Origin: Marchantia polymorpha subsp. ruderalis
Taxonomy: Eukaryota > Streptophyta > Marchantiopsida > Marchantiales > Marchantiaceae
NCBI GenBank assembly: GCA_037833965.1
Contig: AP031356.1
Span: forward strand, 14,282,501 to 14,346,500
Direction: 5' to 3'
Length of the DNA: 64,000 nucleotides
Shown: in pieces, positions 32,381 to 44,974 of the stretch
Numbering within the stretch: the first letter of the stretch is position 1
Layout of the letters: each line of letters starts with the position of its first letter
Notes under the pieces: model-generated
What the model saw: the letters and a program-made list of their open reading frames with translations, nothing else
Databases searched by the model: none
Told to the model about the DNA's origin: nothing
Position numbers and translations under genes: made by a program

Positions 32381-32399
32381 GTCCCTAGGACAAATTCGT

Positions 32400-32892
32400 C
32401 TTCAATGGATCCAAGGACGGGCACCACCGTGACCACTTTTGCAACTCCAAGAGTGGCCTCCTCTGCACATCCAAATCGAGTAATGGATCCCACTTTCTGA
32501 CCGTGGGTCCCCTGGAGTGCTCCTTGTGCTACTGCACTGACGAGGATTATGGTCAGTGAAGCTCACTGCACTGAGCCCATTAATGGCAGACGGAAAAACG
32601 GGCACCAACTTTGAAGCCTACCTTATGCATGTCCTAGATGGGCGACCGAGTTATACGTCTACAATCCGAGGCTTCCATTGTTTCAGAACCACATCTCCCT
32701 TGCAAGATGACCAGCGAGAAGTCCATTTTATTGTAAATACTTCTTCAATGGATTTGGCGAGAGGACGTCTGAAGCTCCAACTTCGAATCTCCATAGAATC
32801 TTCGAGCATGAAGAGGTCACTCTCTACTTCATTCCATCGGCCAACATCCCATCAGGAGCTGAAAAGCAGATGTCTGAAAAGAGACTTGCGGC
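32400..32892 (+). pseudogene. Gene-like relic, unrecognised
   Basis: Two stretches read like real protein but do not form one frame. About 32398-32551 has Cys spacing HFCNSKSGLLC and later LECSLCYC before a stop. About 32640-32892 gives ELYVYNPRLPLFQNH, a stop, then YCKYFFNGFG and EEVTLYFIPSANIPSGAEK, ending in a stop. The biased, non-repetitive composition argues for former coding sequence. I recognise no family; introns or decay could explain the interruptions. It could also be part of an unknown transposon. Confidence 0.3.
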
Positions 32893-34750
32893 CTAAACGG
32901 CCTAAACCTCTGTATGTACGATTTCTCTTCACGATCGCTATAAAGCTTACGAGTCTTGGCGCACTCACATGAATCATGGTCTGGTGTGGTGATCAACCTG
33001 CTCAACAAGCTGAAGCTGAAGAGAAAAGTGAACAGAAGAATATTTGTGTGACTTTGAATGACAAATGTGAAGCTACACGAACCATGATGGTATCGAGATT
33101 GCACATTTTGTCCTCTATACATATCCGTCCTTCCCGAAAAGAGACTTTTGAACTCTACACCTCGTCATGATCCCATCTATGGTGTATTCACGCTATGAGG
33201 GGAGCCTGGGAGGACAATGGAGGTTGGTAGTCAGATGCATAGGCAAGCACCATCGTTCGGTGGTCAGCGACAACTTTCTGATTCGGTGAGATTTGACAGT
33301 CTACTAACGAAAAGAAAACCGCTTTATGATCCTCGGCCAGGCATGTACGAGCAGATTTGGTTGTCTTCTTATTTGATCCTCTCTGATTTAGGATATTTTT
33401 ATCGCACTTATCTCTGGGCTAGTGCATATTTGCAAGCCTCTGATATTCCAGTTGCAACACCACTCAGATTTGTGGCATGCGGCGTTGGAGGTTGAACTGA
33501 TGTCACTGTGATGGTCACTTCTAGTTTAAGTTCACGGACGATCCAATTTGTCAGAACCTAGAGTTCGAGGCTCGAGGACGATGATCGCTTTGTTTCTGCA
33601 CTAGATCTGGCAGGTTCCTAGGTCTAGGCTCAGGCTTAGGTACTGTACAAGGTTTGGACAAGGCACTCCAGTGGTAAACCCCTGGGCCTGACCATGAATT
33701 TCGCAAATGGTTGATTAATCAACGTTTTATTCAAGTGAATCGAGCGTGGCTCATGATGTAATGGGGAGGAAAAGGCTTGTCAAACTTCTGCAACCGGGGT
33801 TCAAATCTGGAGCTGCTTTTCCTTGTCTGAGGGCTGTGTGAGCACAAGATGTCTGAGAAGTGACTGCCTTTTACAACTCAAAAAGTGACGTGAAATGTGT
33901 CACTAACCAGTCCTTTCTAGAAGCCAGATCCTCTTTCACTTTTGGAAGCAAAGACCATCTCTCTGGCGACAAGCGATGAGTTGAATTCCACTTTCTACCA
34001 ACCGGGGGAGGGGCGGGGGTGACATCACCCTACTCAGTCAGAAGGCCTTGTTTGCATTTGGCTGGAGAGGTAAAAGGTGGCTCTTAGCATCAGCTTTCAT
34101 GTCTGATTGTCATTCCTAGTTACCTTCCTCCTCCAGATCTTACTTGTTTCGAGTAATTCCTGGCCCAGAAGGCCTCCCGATGGAGGTAGCCTTTCCCTCC
34201 CAGCCCTCCCTTTGTACTCCCCTCCAGTTCGATCTGGGCCAGAGCAAAAGGAAACGAGGGAGGAAGGGCGAGCCCAGAGCCCAGAGCATTTACTAACATT
34301 TGCACGTGCAAGTCTCTTGTCTCCCTGCAGGAGCACGTACGGTCAGAATTGGGCCAAGCAAGCCGTTGCGGAATGAAGCCTGCCCTTGAAGGACATGCAG
34401 ACGGACAGAAAACAATGGAATGTATTACAAGTTTCCTTTGCCAGCCATTCTCTAGGAATCCCATCACCGGCTGGGCAGGCTCCTGCCGGATCATGTAGCT
34501 AATAGGAAGCTAATATGAATCTGGTGCGGTCCCGTCCCAGAACATACCCAACCAGCAGTCTTTCGCAATACACAAATCAAAAGACATGTGATACTATTGA
34601 GGGCATTTAGCTTGTGCGCCATGTGTTCATTCCAAGGCCACATCTTGGCGATTGTGATGTCATGGTGCCTGCTTTCAAGCCAATTGGTCTAAAGCTAGGG
34701 ATGCAACTTCAAACTAGCCGAAGCCGAGTGGTGCAAAAATGATGCAAGTC
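32893..34750. other. No supported gene
   Basis: Open frames at 33217-33495 (plus) and 34107-34376 (plus) lack recognised motifs. A short G/C run lies near 34001-34020. Nothing else seen. Confidence 0.35.
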
Positions 34751-34752
34751 TG

Positions 34753-35291
34753 TCACTGATGGCAAGGGAGATGATTCCTTTGGCCAATTCTGTACACACA
34801 TGACACATGACCACAAACTTGGCCTACTTCAATGCTGTGCTTGAACTGAAGGAATTTCGGTGGTGTTGCAATTTCGGTTTCAGTGGTGTACTTGTCATCG
34901 CTCCTGGTCTCGTTAATGTCGATCATCACACGCAAACTGTGACTGCAAACTTCTGACTTCGGAGTCTGAGGTCGGCCGGTGATGAGATTCATGACTTTCT
35001 TCGACTCGACAACTTGCATGGACAGAGAGGATCCTCTCAGAAATGATTAGAGCTGGTGCACAGGGAAACAAACACATGCACGCAGCGTGAAGCACAGAAA
35101 GCGACAATGAAGAGTGGCACGAGCTCAGTACAGCGGTTCCTCAGTCTTAGGAACATGGCTCGAACTTGTAACGTAGACTTTTGTCTCACACGAGGCGTAG
35201 GTACGCAGCAAGCAAGAAGGAATAGGGTCACAGAGACCGCCATCGCCATGACTTTCTGTCCTTTCGACCCATTCATCCTCTCATCACTCAT
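34753..35291 (-). CDS. Possible small secreted-protein gene (weak)
   Basis: An ATG at 35291 opens a frame whose residues 15-29 (MAMAVSVTLFLLACC) resemble a signal peptide. A possible donor (TGC|GTACCT) follows directly. Downstream, between 34753 and 35040, two overlapping open frames could supply a second exon, one through an acceptor reading TTTCTGAG near 35041. No peptide-hormone family is recognised and no second exon is certain. Chance remains a good explanation. Confidence 0.15.
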
Positions 35292-38200
35292 AGGCCGTCC
35301 TTTGTTCTATGACCTGTCTCGACCTTCATGCTGTACATCGTCATTAGATCTTTATCTGCACTCTGCCCTTTCAGCTGTCAATCTGACCTGCTGGAAGTGA
35401 CATGCGAACACAAGGGAACATGCCAATCCCAACCCAAGCTTGCCCTCTTCTCGAAGTAGATTGCATCGTATGCCAAGCGTACTTATGACTTCTATTAGCA
35501 CCTTGAGGGGTTTCGTGGTACTGAAGGGAGTATAAGCAGGCCTGCCAAGAAAGTCACCGGTTCAAGGAAAGAAAGCAACCTATCAGCATCGAGTGCCACG
35601 AGCTGAACATTCGCCTACGATGAGGTACGAGCAATTGAACTGATTTGACAGCTGAAATCTTGGCCAAGGGCGAGGCCCACTCTCTGTGGAGAGTGGCACT
35701 GACCAATGGCGGAACTGACTCGCAAGACGAAGAGGGAGCTCGACCCACAGCAGTGGGACAGATGTGTGGCTCGACCAGAAGGCTGCAGGTCAAGCAGTTA
35801 AGGTGTACTTGAAACTTGGCCCAATGATCCCAATCTGTAGATTTAGAGTCTAGCTGATTGATAGCACTGGGCAGTTGAACTAGCCTTCAAGAATTTAAGG
35901 CTTTGTTCGTACACGAGAGGACAGAATGTGACGACCACAGCCAGGGTCCAAGAGACAGATCTTTATGGTCTACTCGAGCTTTGTAGGTCAGTTGGCAGTG
36001 TTAGTCATAGTATTGAGCCATTCAATTCTGTACAGCGAGCTCAAACTAACATCCAAAACAGGAAAGACCTTCATAGTTCTAGAAGCCTAAGCCTCGCTTG
36101 GGCACGTTTATGAGACACTTTGGGATAGCATACATAACCAGGTCAAAGGGACTTTAAATTCTCATTTAATGCTACTTTGCACTAAATTGTAGTTAACACA
36201 AAGATGTTAGTTGGTGATTATTGGAATGCTCCAACACTGTGTAGATGGTCTATCTAGATAACTCGGATACGTGAAAAATAGTGATTATTTTTCCGTAGCC
36301 CAGGCCTCGGAATTCTATAATTACAAAAATTAATCCAATTTATGGATTCTATTCATCTCAATTTGGTAATTTTCTAATGAATATAATTCAAAATCACGCC
36401 ATTATTCGATACCGTTTTGGATTTGATATCTGTCTTACATAATTATAACTATATTCTTCAAGTGTAAGTCTAATGGTTTTTTTTTGTAAATGCATTGATT
36501 ACTATATTTGACCATCTCATCATATTACAATATCTCAATGAATGATATATTTTAATTATTTGGAGTTCATTCAATAGTATAATTGTGGAATTTAATGTAC
36601 TTCTGATTTTTTATTCATGGATTTTATGTTATGTTGTTTTCCCTTTGATTATCATCGTTTTTGGTTTTTTATTTTTTGGAAACAAGTCTCTAGAGATGAT
36701 TAATATCACAACTTAAACTCTTTTGCTCGGGTTTATTTTCGAAAGGAGTGGATTTGTTATTTATAGTATCCCTAAAAGATATCAAGTACAGATTCTACTG
36801 ATTAATTGAGTACGTGGCGTGATCTTTGAAGCAAAGGGAAATTTGTCCCAAATTCAATAAGTATGATCAGAAAACAGTTTCATTTATAATTTTGACTTTA
36901 ATACATGGACGAATTAAGATTTACTTTTGGTTAATTCTGTAGGCAAATCCCAGAATTTAGGAGGCCTGCCATAGCCCCATTCTACCCCTTGGTATATGAC
37001 TCTCTTATATGTGCTAAGAGCTGAGAGAGAATAATATTGCAGAGCATTCATCTGAATGCTTGATGGTGTGACAAAGAGATGTACCATTCGTAAACAGCAA
37101 GGGGTTTGGGAATTCCGCCGGATTTTCTTCTTGTGGACAGCCTTAAGTTGAGAAATGCGCACAAGCAATGGAGCAAATGTCGGCAGCAATGTTGTCCTGG
37201 ACTCGGACACTCAGAGGATACGCTGAGATTCTCAAATCCATCTCTCGCTCCTCAAGGATGACGACTTCGTAAAGGTAGGCTCATACTCTTGGGAAAACGG
37301 TCGACTACGGAGCATTCTTGCAAGAAGACTTGCCATAATCAGGCGGTACAAGGTCTAGCCAAGAGGTCTCATGTGCAGATGATCTCTGAACTTCTTCTTC
37401 CTGGCCTTGAACATTCACAGCAAAGGTCACGAATGGTCTGGTCGAGAGGACACAGTCTCTTGGCGGTTTCGAAATGTCAGGCGAAGCTTCCATGGGTGAA
37501 CATTTCGTGTCTCACAGAAGAATAATTCCTCTGGAGTCTTTCAGCATCGCCAGAACCTCAGCCACCAACATAAAAATTTGACCACTTCTGAAACAACACT
37601 GCAACATATTTCCCTGAATATAAGTCATTCTCTAATGTGATCACAGACCAAACTTAGAAGTCCGCCTGAGTTCAGATGAGGAGGTGTCACGCAGTGAATT
37701 GTCAAGGCCTCAGAAATCCAAAAATTCGAGATGATAAACGATCTGTTTGCGAGCAACTCAGCTTCTCACGTTCTAATCCTTGGCAAGAATTCACCTTCTT
37801 TACGAGCTTGAAACAAGAGTTTTCATCCTGCCACTTCGACATCCATGTACATCCACTTACGCTTTACTCTACTCCTTGCTTCTGTCTTCTACCAAATGAT
37901 ATGGCTACAATCACTGAAACGAAATAGGGAGAAAGAAAGTGCTTCCTCCCTTTACAACAACACTGGATACATGAGTTACATAAAAGTATGTGTTACAAAC
38001 TGTATGACATCGTCTAAATCAAGTTCATCCATTAAAGCACGATCGATCGAACAAAGTTCACTCAAATGACTTGCCAAAAGACCTGATAGACTGAAATATA
38101 CTATTAACGTTTATTGTTTGCACAGAAAACATGACTTATATGAGATCTGCTTCACATCAGCAAGTACCGATCAAAACTTGACAGTAGTTGAAATAATTTC

Positions 38201-41200
38201 TGTCTCAAAGTAGCGATTCTGAAACATTTAAATGTACACTAAAGTACTCATATTTCGGATACAATTTTTTACAATTATGTCCTTAACTAGTTACGACATA
38301 TTTGTCGAATGAAGATTTTCGAATCCTACAGTATATGTTATGTACATTTTCTCAGCTCTCGAAATCTCGAAAGAGGCATTAAAAATAAAAATGATCACTT
38401 AAATAAGGTGTGCAAACACATCCAAAGTCTAGATAACATTCAAGTAACTACTTCTCGGCATCACCTTTACACTTCCAAAGAGTCTAATATAGTAGGGGTC
38501 GAAATTTCGTTATAAGAAAATCATCGGAATAGAAAATCAATCTAAAATTTTCAATTATGACCCAATCATTGTCACCAGCCACAGCTTGGGCGTCTATGGA
38601 TTGGACACCACAACGCCCGAAACGAAAGAACCAGTTAGGAAAAATTGCGTGTAAGTAGACGAATCTAGTTCCAATTGCCCAGTCGTGATCAAGTGAGCTG
38701 CGTAGAGAACTGGTGTATTGTAAAAGATGCGTGTTGCTTCCTTTAAAATTATTTCTTTTCTTGAGGCTTTGAGAGTCCCGATAATGCTTTCTGTATGGTT
38801 GCTTTGGTGCACGCAAAAATGCCAACAAGTTCTTCCAAAGTCCATACATCTTTCGGTAAATATTGAAATGGTTAAAATAAAAATATAGTGAAACATGGAT
38901 ACAGTTCTCAAAATCTGATTTTTATCTTGTAATTACTTGTTGTTGTTACAGTCTCCTGACGACATGTAAAACCAAGGCACGGTCTCGAGTTTGTCTCGAG
39001 TTATAACTTGGGAGCTTTAATTTATACGATGTGTAGTTTGAGGTGGTCTGGAAATGTGCATGATTGTAGCTAAGGGTCGTTCTGTTCTTACGTTGGTCGT
39101 GTATGGGAAACTCGTATTTATTTACGGGTTTGGAGTACAGTAGAGGTGAGGCCATGGCCATGCGTCTGGGTGTGTTACGGGCCATAGTAATAATTGCTTC
39201 TTGGCATTGCACATAATTTGGGATCAGATTAGATTGACAAGTGACTGCCAAATCAGTTGGCGGTCCGAGCAGCTTCCTCGGCGAAAGACATCACGACATA
39301 TTTGGTACAAGTGAAGAGCTCTAGCAACTTCCCACCAGCACAAGAAAGCTCTTGATTAGATTGATTGTTACCAATTTTAACACTGCCACCTCGCTATTAA
39401 TTCATTGAAGCCATCATCTGCAAGAAGCAGAGCTCACATGTACAGCAGAATTCAGTAACGCCCATTTGAATGAAGATATCAAGCTCGATGGAGAAGGAAT
39501 GGCATCACCGTATGATCTTGTTTCTAGCGAGAGGCCAATTTCAGCAGCTATTTGTGTGAGGTTTATACTCGCTAGCGATGGCTAAGCAAGCACAGCAAGC
39601 CACTCACGAGAGCTATTTTCTTGAGAACCGCCAGGTACTTACGAAGTGAAGGATTCTAAATCTGAGGATCGCTTCTTGTGGACCTCAGCATGCGAAAATT
39701 GAGGGCTACCAAATCACTAAGACATCGAGACTTCATTATAACGGAGCATATAACAGGATGCAGATGACCGTGCGTTGGTGTGCAATATTGTCAGTGCCTC
39801 TGAGCTCTCGTCTTCGAAGCCCTGACGGCGACTATCGTCTTCAGAGTGCAAATTACGACGTGCTAAGAGCATCCTGTTGATTCAGCGTACTTGCTCGGAA
39901 CAAAAGTCGATGCCTCGTAAGTTTCCACGTTTGGTATTCCCTTGCCTCAGTTGATAACTGTTACATGAAACCTTGTGGACCGACTTATGCATCGTACTGC
40001 CAGTCCCTGTAGCGCATCATATACTGGCATAACACAAATGCTCAAGGACACACACATCACCTGGTCCAACAAACTCCAAATCGAGTAAGAAATTGCCAAC
40101 CGAGAAAACAGCAAATTCACACGAGAAGTGTCGTGGACATGTAATAAAACTAGGACTTCAGGAGTTATCTGATAGGAGAGCGCAGGTAAGGTACCGGAAG
40201 TCCAATGACCGCACGTTTCTGGGCTCGTTTGCATTCAGCGTGACACAATAACTGAAAATTCGTCTGCACATTAGCAGGTGAGATCCACTGACACCAAGGC
40301 GTACGAACGACAAGTACAGCCCCGTGTCGGCGATAGGCCTCACTGACTGCGAGGCTGGTGATCATCCTGCTCGCCTGCTCGCATCGTAGTTGTTTGCTCG
40401 AGTTCCGAGGAGAGTACTAGTGAGCACACAAACGACACACAGTCGAAAGTCAACTGTCACGGCGTCAGTGGGCGCACTGAGACGCAGCAGCTTGGCACAT
40501 GAAGAAGGTTTTGTGGTTGTTGGGAGCTAGCTGAGCTGCACATGCATATGCGTATGCTCATTGTCTCCAAACTTCAACAGCCCTACCAAAGATCGAGATG
40601 GAACTGCGGCACACGAAGTCTGTGCAGAAAGTAGAGAAAGTTCGATTGAGACCAGTGACCGCAAGTATTGCACGTGGGTTCACGAAATACTGTTCCTTGG
40701 GATAAGCAGCCTTCAGAATTTTAGTAGTGGATAATCAGCAGTAGATCGATGTACTTGAAGTGCTGTCTACATGGATTCCAGATGCGAGAACTGGCAAATT
40801 GAAATTCGGGCTGAGATCGTGACTGAGATCTTTCATGAAAAGACAGTTCCATTGCTGAACCCTCCAGTTCATTGAAATAGTTGGTGGCATTTTGTTTCTT
40901 GAATGTAATTCTATAAAGACCTCTTTTTGGCTCCTTATATTCTTGGCTCAGAAAGTTGATCAGGGTCAAATTTACTGAACTCACGGTCTGTAGTTTCCTG
41001 CGAATGAAGGTTTAAGATGTCCATCCGTTCATCTGATTTAGAAATTGAAATGAGAAACAAACTAGTTCTAAGTGCTAGCTGCCAGCTTTGGGATCAAACT
41101 GCGATTGGTGTTCTTGAGAAGTCAGAATAGAAGTTCCTTCCATCTGCAAAGCGATACGTATCTCGGTATAAGACTAGCCAGTGTATATTATGCAATGTCA

Positions 41201-42340
41201 TACAAGGCAACAATATCAGTGCAATGGGTGGGGTGGTCTTCATCACTCGGCTTTGGATCGGCTTTCAATCAGGGTATCACTCTGTAAGAGGTACTTGTAG
41301 TGCATGAAGACCAGGCTCCGTCGGTAACTGCCGAAGCCTGAAGAGCTTTTTGCATGTATTCTTCATCTTGGAGCAAATAGAGTTGTGACAGTCTTTTTCT
41401 TCTAAAGATGATTCCTTCTCGGTTAGAAGAAATTGGCTTCTCTTAACTTCTGGCAAAAGCTTTCACCTTCAAGCATCATAATCGGGTGATTTCATGGTCG
41501 GTTTCTTGCCTTGATCATCACACTCGCTTCTCTGCAGGTGCTCAATTGATCTGATAGCCACAAAGTCTATAAATTAATGCCACAAACCCTGGAGTTGTGC
41601 AGATGGAAATGCGAAACATTTGTTGGCTGAGGTGAATTCGCTTAAGCTGGGTTGTGTTCAATCCATTAGGAGTTCATCAGATACTGGTGGCAATTTTTTG
41701 GCTGGTCCCATTCCAGAGTACTCGAGCAACGTGGAAAAGGGGTGCCACCTCTGTGTCGCTTACAAAATTTCTTATGAGCCCATTTCATAGATGCGTTTCG
41801 AAAGTTCAACACTCGGATTTCTTTGGCCCTTCTCGGGAGCATCTATCCCAACAGATCTCGCATACATCGACTAGACCTTCCGAAACCTGACACCACCATT
41901 CCCACATCTACACGACCAATTCCTCTCTGAGTTTTCGTTTAAAAAAAAAAAGACTCTGATCATCCTTAATCCAACGTCCAAATAAGTCTGGAACAATTAC
42001 ATCCTGAGGTGTTAATCTTGTCCTGTCCCTTTTTAAGCGAGTGATGAGATTTGTTGGAAAGTACCGACGGAAGCAGGCATGAACAACACGAGGCGCTGCC
42101 ACTATCTAGAGTTTGAGATGAAAAGGATGGGAGATATTATTCAAGGATAGAGTAAGAGCAGACTGCTCTGCTCTCTGACTGGTCATTCAGTTGATGATAT
42201 AGAGCAGACTTCTTTCAAGTCCCATCATGGAGTCTGAACTGTTGTATATTACAGCGACTCAGGTAAAAAATCACCTGGAATCAAACCAAACTCAATCCAA
42301 GTCATCGCAGAACTGTTGTTAAAGGGCATAGTATGATCTT
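35292..42340. other. Region without a confidently assigned gene
   Basis: About 7 kb of mixed composition, AT-richer at 36150-36900. Several short segments look coding-like on the minus strand (about 36914-37050, 38594-38760, 40850-40990, 41950-42100), and donors such as GTGAGT occur near 40981. They could be exons of the unrecognised minus-strand gene upstream, but I could not link them with consistent phases. No RNA gene or clear transposon seen. Confidence 0.35.
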
Positions 42341-42349
42341 AGGTCTTAC

Positions 42350-43185
42350 AAACTTTTGTAGCCAATCTGTTTCAGGTGATTGTAACATGTACATGAACAA
42401 ACATCTTTCCATTTTGCTCGATGTAGGATCATATGCAGGGAAGCTTGATTTGACTGGAAATACGAGAGATTTGTTCTGACTTTTGAGAAGGAAAACAGTA
42501 GAGAAGATTCTTTCTGAGCCTTCACCACTTAATGAGATGAGCAGTACTATCTCGGATTCTAAATTCTCCTACAGTCCGAGCTCCCAAAGATGACATACAT
42601 TATTTGTGCAACCAGCTATTGGAAGTATCGTCTGTTGGTGTTCTAATGTGTTCTTATCCTTGACCTTGTTATACAACTTGTCTATGCTCTGAACATCTGG
42701 AAGCAGCAGGGTGGAAGGGAGGGACTTACAAAATATCAGAATCTGTTTCATCGATATAAACAGCAGAATTGAAGATTACAAACCCAATTTCTGAACCAGC
42801 GGAAAGCAAGTGCGAATTATTTGTATGTAAGCGGAATTTCACCGCTTAGGATTAGTCTCATGGTGTCCCCCATTGCTTCTTTGGACTTAGAACGCGTCGC
42901 TTCGTTTTCACAGCCCTATCGGATAACCTGCAACAATGGTTGGAAGTATGAACAGCAGTTTCGTCGACAAGGTGAGTAAGTAGTTTTTGACAAGATAGTA
43001 CAGAGTATGACAGAACTGTCTTATCTAGTGCCAACTCATAATATGAACACAACCTGCACAAATTCAATCTGTTGAAAACTGAAGCAACTCCAGAAGTGAA
43101 TTGGAGGAATACATTTCAGTTCAAAGTCAACAAAAGCTCTACTTGCAATCTGCAGCATATTAGTGAGTTTTGTGTTTGATGATTT
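42350..43185 (-). CDS. Part of an unrecognised multi-exon gene
   Basis: Two segments are convincing exons. 43185-43054 follows TCTCAG and ends CAG|GTTGTG (44 open codons). 42568-42350 follows CTGTAG and ends AAGTTT|GTAAGACC (73 open codons, including FPAYDPTSSKMERC and SPETDWLQKF). Both have whole numbers of codons and balanced amino-acid composition. A weaker exon, ending at 42730 before GTAAGT, contains AGSEIGFVIFNSAVYIDE; its phase does not fit 42568-42350 directly, so a further exon or another boundary is needed. The start is probably upstream, near the telo-boxes at 43.36-43.48 kb, and the 3' end below 42.3 kb. I recognise no protein family. Confidence 0.45.
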
Positions 43186-43314
43186 CTGAGACTAAACTGC
43201 ATAGCTTTGTATGTACAACAATGCTGAGTCTGCTGTCGCCATAGTGACACGAACCCTACACACCTAATTGCCCAAATAACCTCACGAAAGTTTGAACCTT
43301 ACTAACATGAGGTA

Positions 43315-43348
43315 AATGTACGAGTACCTATTTTGGTACTCGTACATT
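43315..43348. repeat. Perfect 14-bp hairpin
   Basis: AATGTACGAGTACC, then the loop TATTTT, then its exact inverse complement. It stands just beside a telo-box and upstream of the unrecognised minus-strand gene. The plus-strand copy is not followed by a T-run. Confidence 0.9.
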
Positions 43349-43355
43349 CAAACAT

Positions 43356-43482
43356 AAACCCTAAACAGAGGCTCGTTATCTAAACTGAGTAAGTTTAGGA
43401 TTTAGGGGTACCACCTGTATGTATAGAATTTGCAGAACAAAGTCCTTCAGTATCAATCCAGAATCCTGTGTGTCTAGGGTTT
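43356..43482. promoter_or_regulatory. Pair of telo-box motifs
   Basis: AAACCCTAAAC at 43356-43366 and TAGGGTTT at 43475-43482, in opposite orientations. Telo-boxes are frequent in promoters and leaders of plant housekeeping and cell-cycle genes. Their place upstream of the exon at 43185 fits a promoter. A third partial motif lies near 43976. Confidence 0.5.
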
Positions 43483-43528
43483 CTGAATCGATATTTAAGT
43501 ACTGTGTTCTCTTCTTTAGCTTGCTCAG

Positions 43529-44113
43529 TTGCTGAAGAATTACATAATCCGATCTCCTTTTCAGGATAACAATAACATTGATGATAATTGGCTTCACTTT
43601 GAATCGAAGGATAACATGAACATTATACTATTGTTAGCATTTACATCAACAAGTTGTACAAATAGTTTGGTGTCGTCACTCCATGAGGTTGAGACCTTTT
43701 ACCTTCGGACAATGAGGTACTAAATATGAACATTATATTATTCGAGAATGTAATGGATGGTGCAACCATGAAAACGCAACGTTGGTCGATGAAAAAGCTG
43801 GCAAAGAAGCTGATTTCTTCCATCGATCATTTCTCACCATGGCGATTTCATATCACTCATTCATCAGGATAATGCAGATAGTGCACCTGCAAGACCGGAT
43901 CAAGTCCATGGTGTTGAAGCCATCGATGGCATGATAATTAAGAAGAATCGTCTCCTGCAGGTGTACATCGAATGTCTAGGGTTCAAAAATTCTAATGTTG
44001 CAGTTTGTAATATCGACAAAAAATTGCTCCTTCTGATGAATTATGAGTCGTTTCAGTCCATGTTTGAGCCACTGTGTTTGCCAACTCTCTTCGATTTAAA
44101 AGCACACAAGTAA
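43529..44113 (+). other. Exon-like segments, plus strand, unrecognised
   Basis: TTTTCAG at about 43558-43564 precedes an open stretch starting DNNNIDDNWLHFES. Further on, TCATCAG near 43868 precedes an open stretch DNADSAPARPDQVHG that ends at a CTGCAG|GTGTAC donor-like site near 43960. Both could be exons of a small plus-strand gene diverging from the minus-strand one. No family is recognised. Confidence 0.2.
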
Positions 44114-44185
44114 AGAACCGTTTATTCCACTTCAAACCGAAATCATCAGGTTTGTTTAGCCGTAGCACGACTAGATGAAATTCGC

Positions 44186-44535
44186 TGGACATTTCTGACT
44201 GCAATCGTCATTTCAACACGAAATGTCGACTCCTCGCACGAAACGAAATTGGTGGAGCCGACTCCAAGGCCAATTTGATGTTTCGGATCGAAGAATCTGC
44301 TGTGGACATTTCTGACTGCAATCGTCATTTCAAAACGAAACGTCGACTTCTCGCCAGCCAAGAGACAAGCTGGCAACAGATTGGAATGCAAGAGGATTTG
44401 AAATCTGCTTTGTTTATGAAAAAGGGAGCTATAAGTAAAAGTAATATATATATGAATCTCATGGAGAGTTTGATCCTGGATCCTACTGATTCTGGACCGG
44501 TGGAGCCGAGTTCAAGGCCACCTTGATTTCTCGGA
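44186..44535 (+). repeat. Two-copy tandem repeat, second copy split by plastid DNA
   Basis: Copy 1 (44186-44302) and copy 2 (from 44303) share TGGACATTTCTGACTGCAA and the following about 35 bp. They share again GGTGGAGCCG...TCAAGGCC-like sequence at 44251 and 44499. In copy 2 the two halves are pushed apart by about 131 bp, and the extra DNA is the plastid-like segment. Confidence 0.85.
44360..44479 (+). other. Nuclear plastid DNA (NUPT): 16S rRNA leader and 5' end
   Basis: About 120 bp matches, in order, the plastid sequence just before and at the start of the 16S rRNA gene as I recall it from land plants: TTGGAATG, then AATCTGCTTTGT, GGGAGCTATAAGTAA, ATGAATCTCATGGAG, and AGAGTTTGATCCTGG, the last being the conserved 16S start. 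Scattered changes and a small TA-rich expansion show it is no longer under selection. It ends abruptly at GATCCTGG, where the rRNA would continue CTCAG. The insertion interrupts copy 2 of a nuclear tandem repeat. Confidence 0.85.
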
Positions 44536-44754
44536 ACATTTTGCTGTGCCACTAAATTTCACGAGCCGTTCTCGTGGCTAATCGAGAATTTGTCACAAGT
44601 TCTCTCACTGATATGTGAGATGAATCCCATGTAGTCGGCTGATCAAACGGTTGATATCTAAGAAACGTAACAATCTTTTCATCCACTGTTGTCTACGTTA
44701 ACTCTCTCCTTCCATCCTTCTTTGTTTTCATTGGGTCTCCCCGTGGAGGGAGGA

Positions 44755-44951
44755 TGGGCTGCGCCGGCCAAGGAGGTAGTGCAATACCAAGGCGACACTG
44801 GCGAACCCGAAGCAGCAAGCTACTCCGTTGGGCTCGCACCCGTGAAAGAAATAAGATTAATATCGTGAGGGTCGATGACCCTCGTATCAGATATTAAACT
44901 GATAAGAACAGATACTACACTTGATCTTAGCCAAAAGGCCGAGAAAGGTAT
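44755..44951 (-). ncRNA. U2: U2 spliceosomal snRNA
   Basis: Starting at 44951 the minus strand gives the near-invariant U2 5' end ATACCTTTCTCGGCCTTTTG. The branch-site pairing element GTAGTA (44914-44919) and stem-loop IIa follow. A Sm-like ATTTCTTTC tract comes next. A 3' stem-loop IV with the U2B''-type loop TATTGCACTACCT is present. Length is about 197 nt; the 3' end is inferred from the final stem. U2 pairs with the intron branch site in the nuclear spliceosome. No disruptive change is visible, so this is probably functional. Confidence 0.95.
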
Positions 44952-44974
44952 ACTTCAATTGCCAAGTAACGGAG

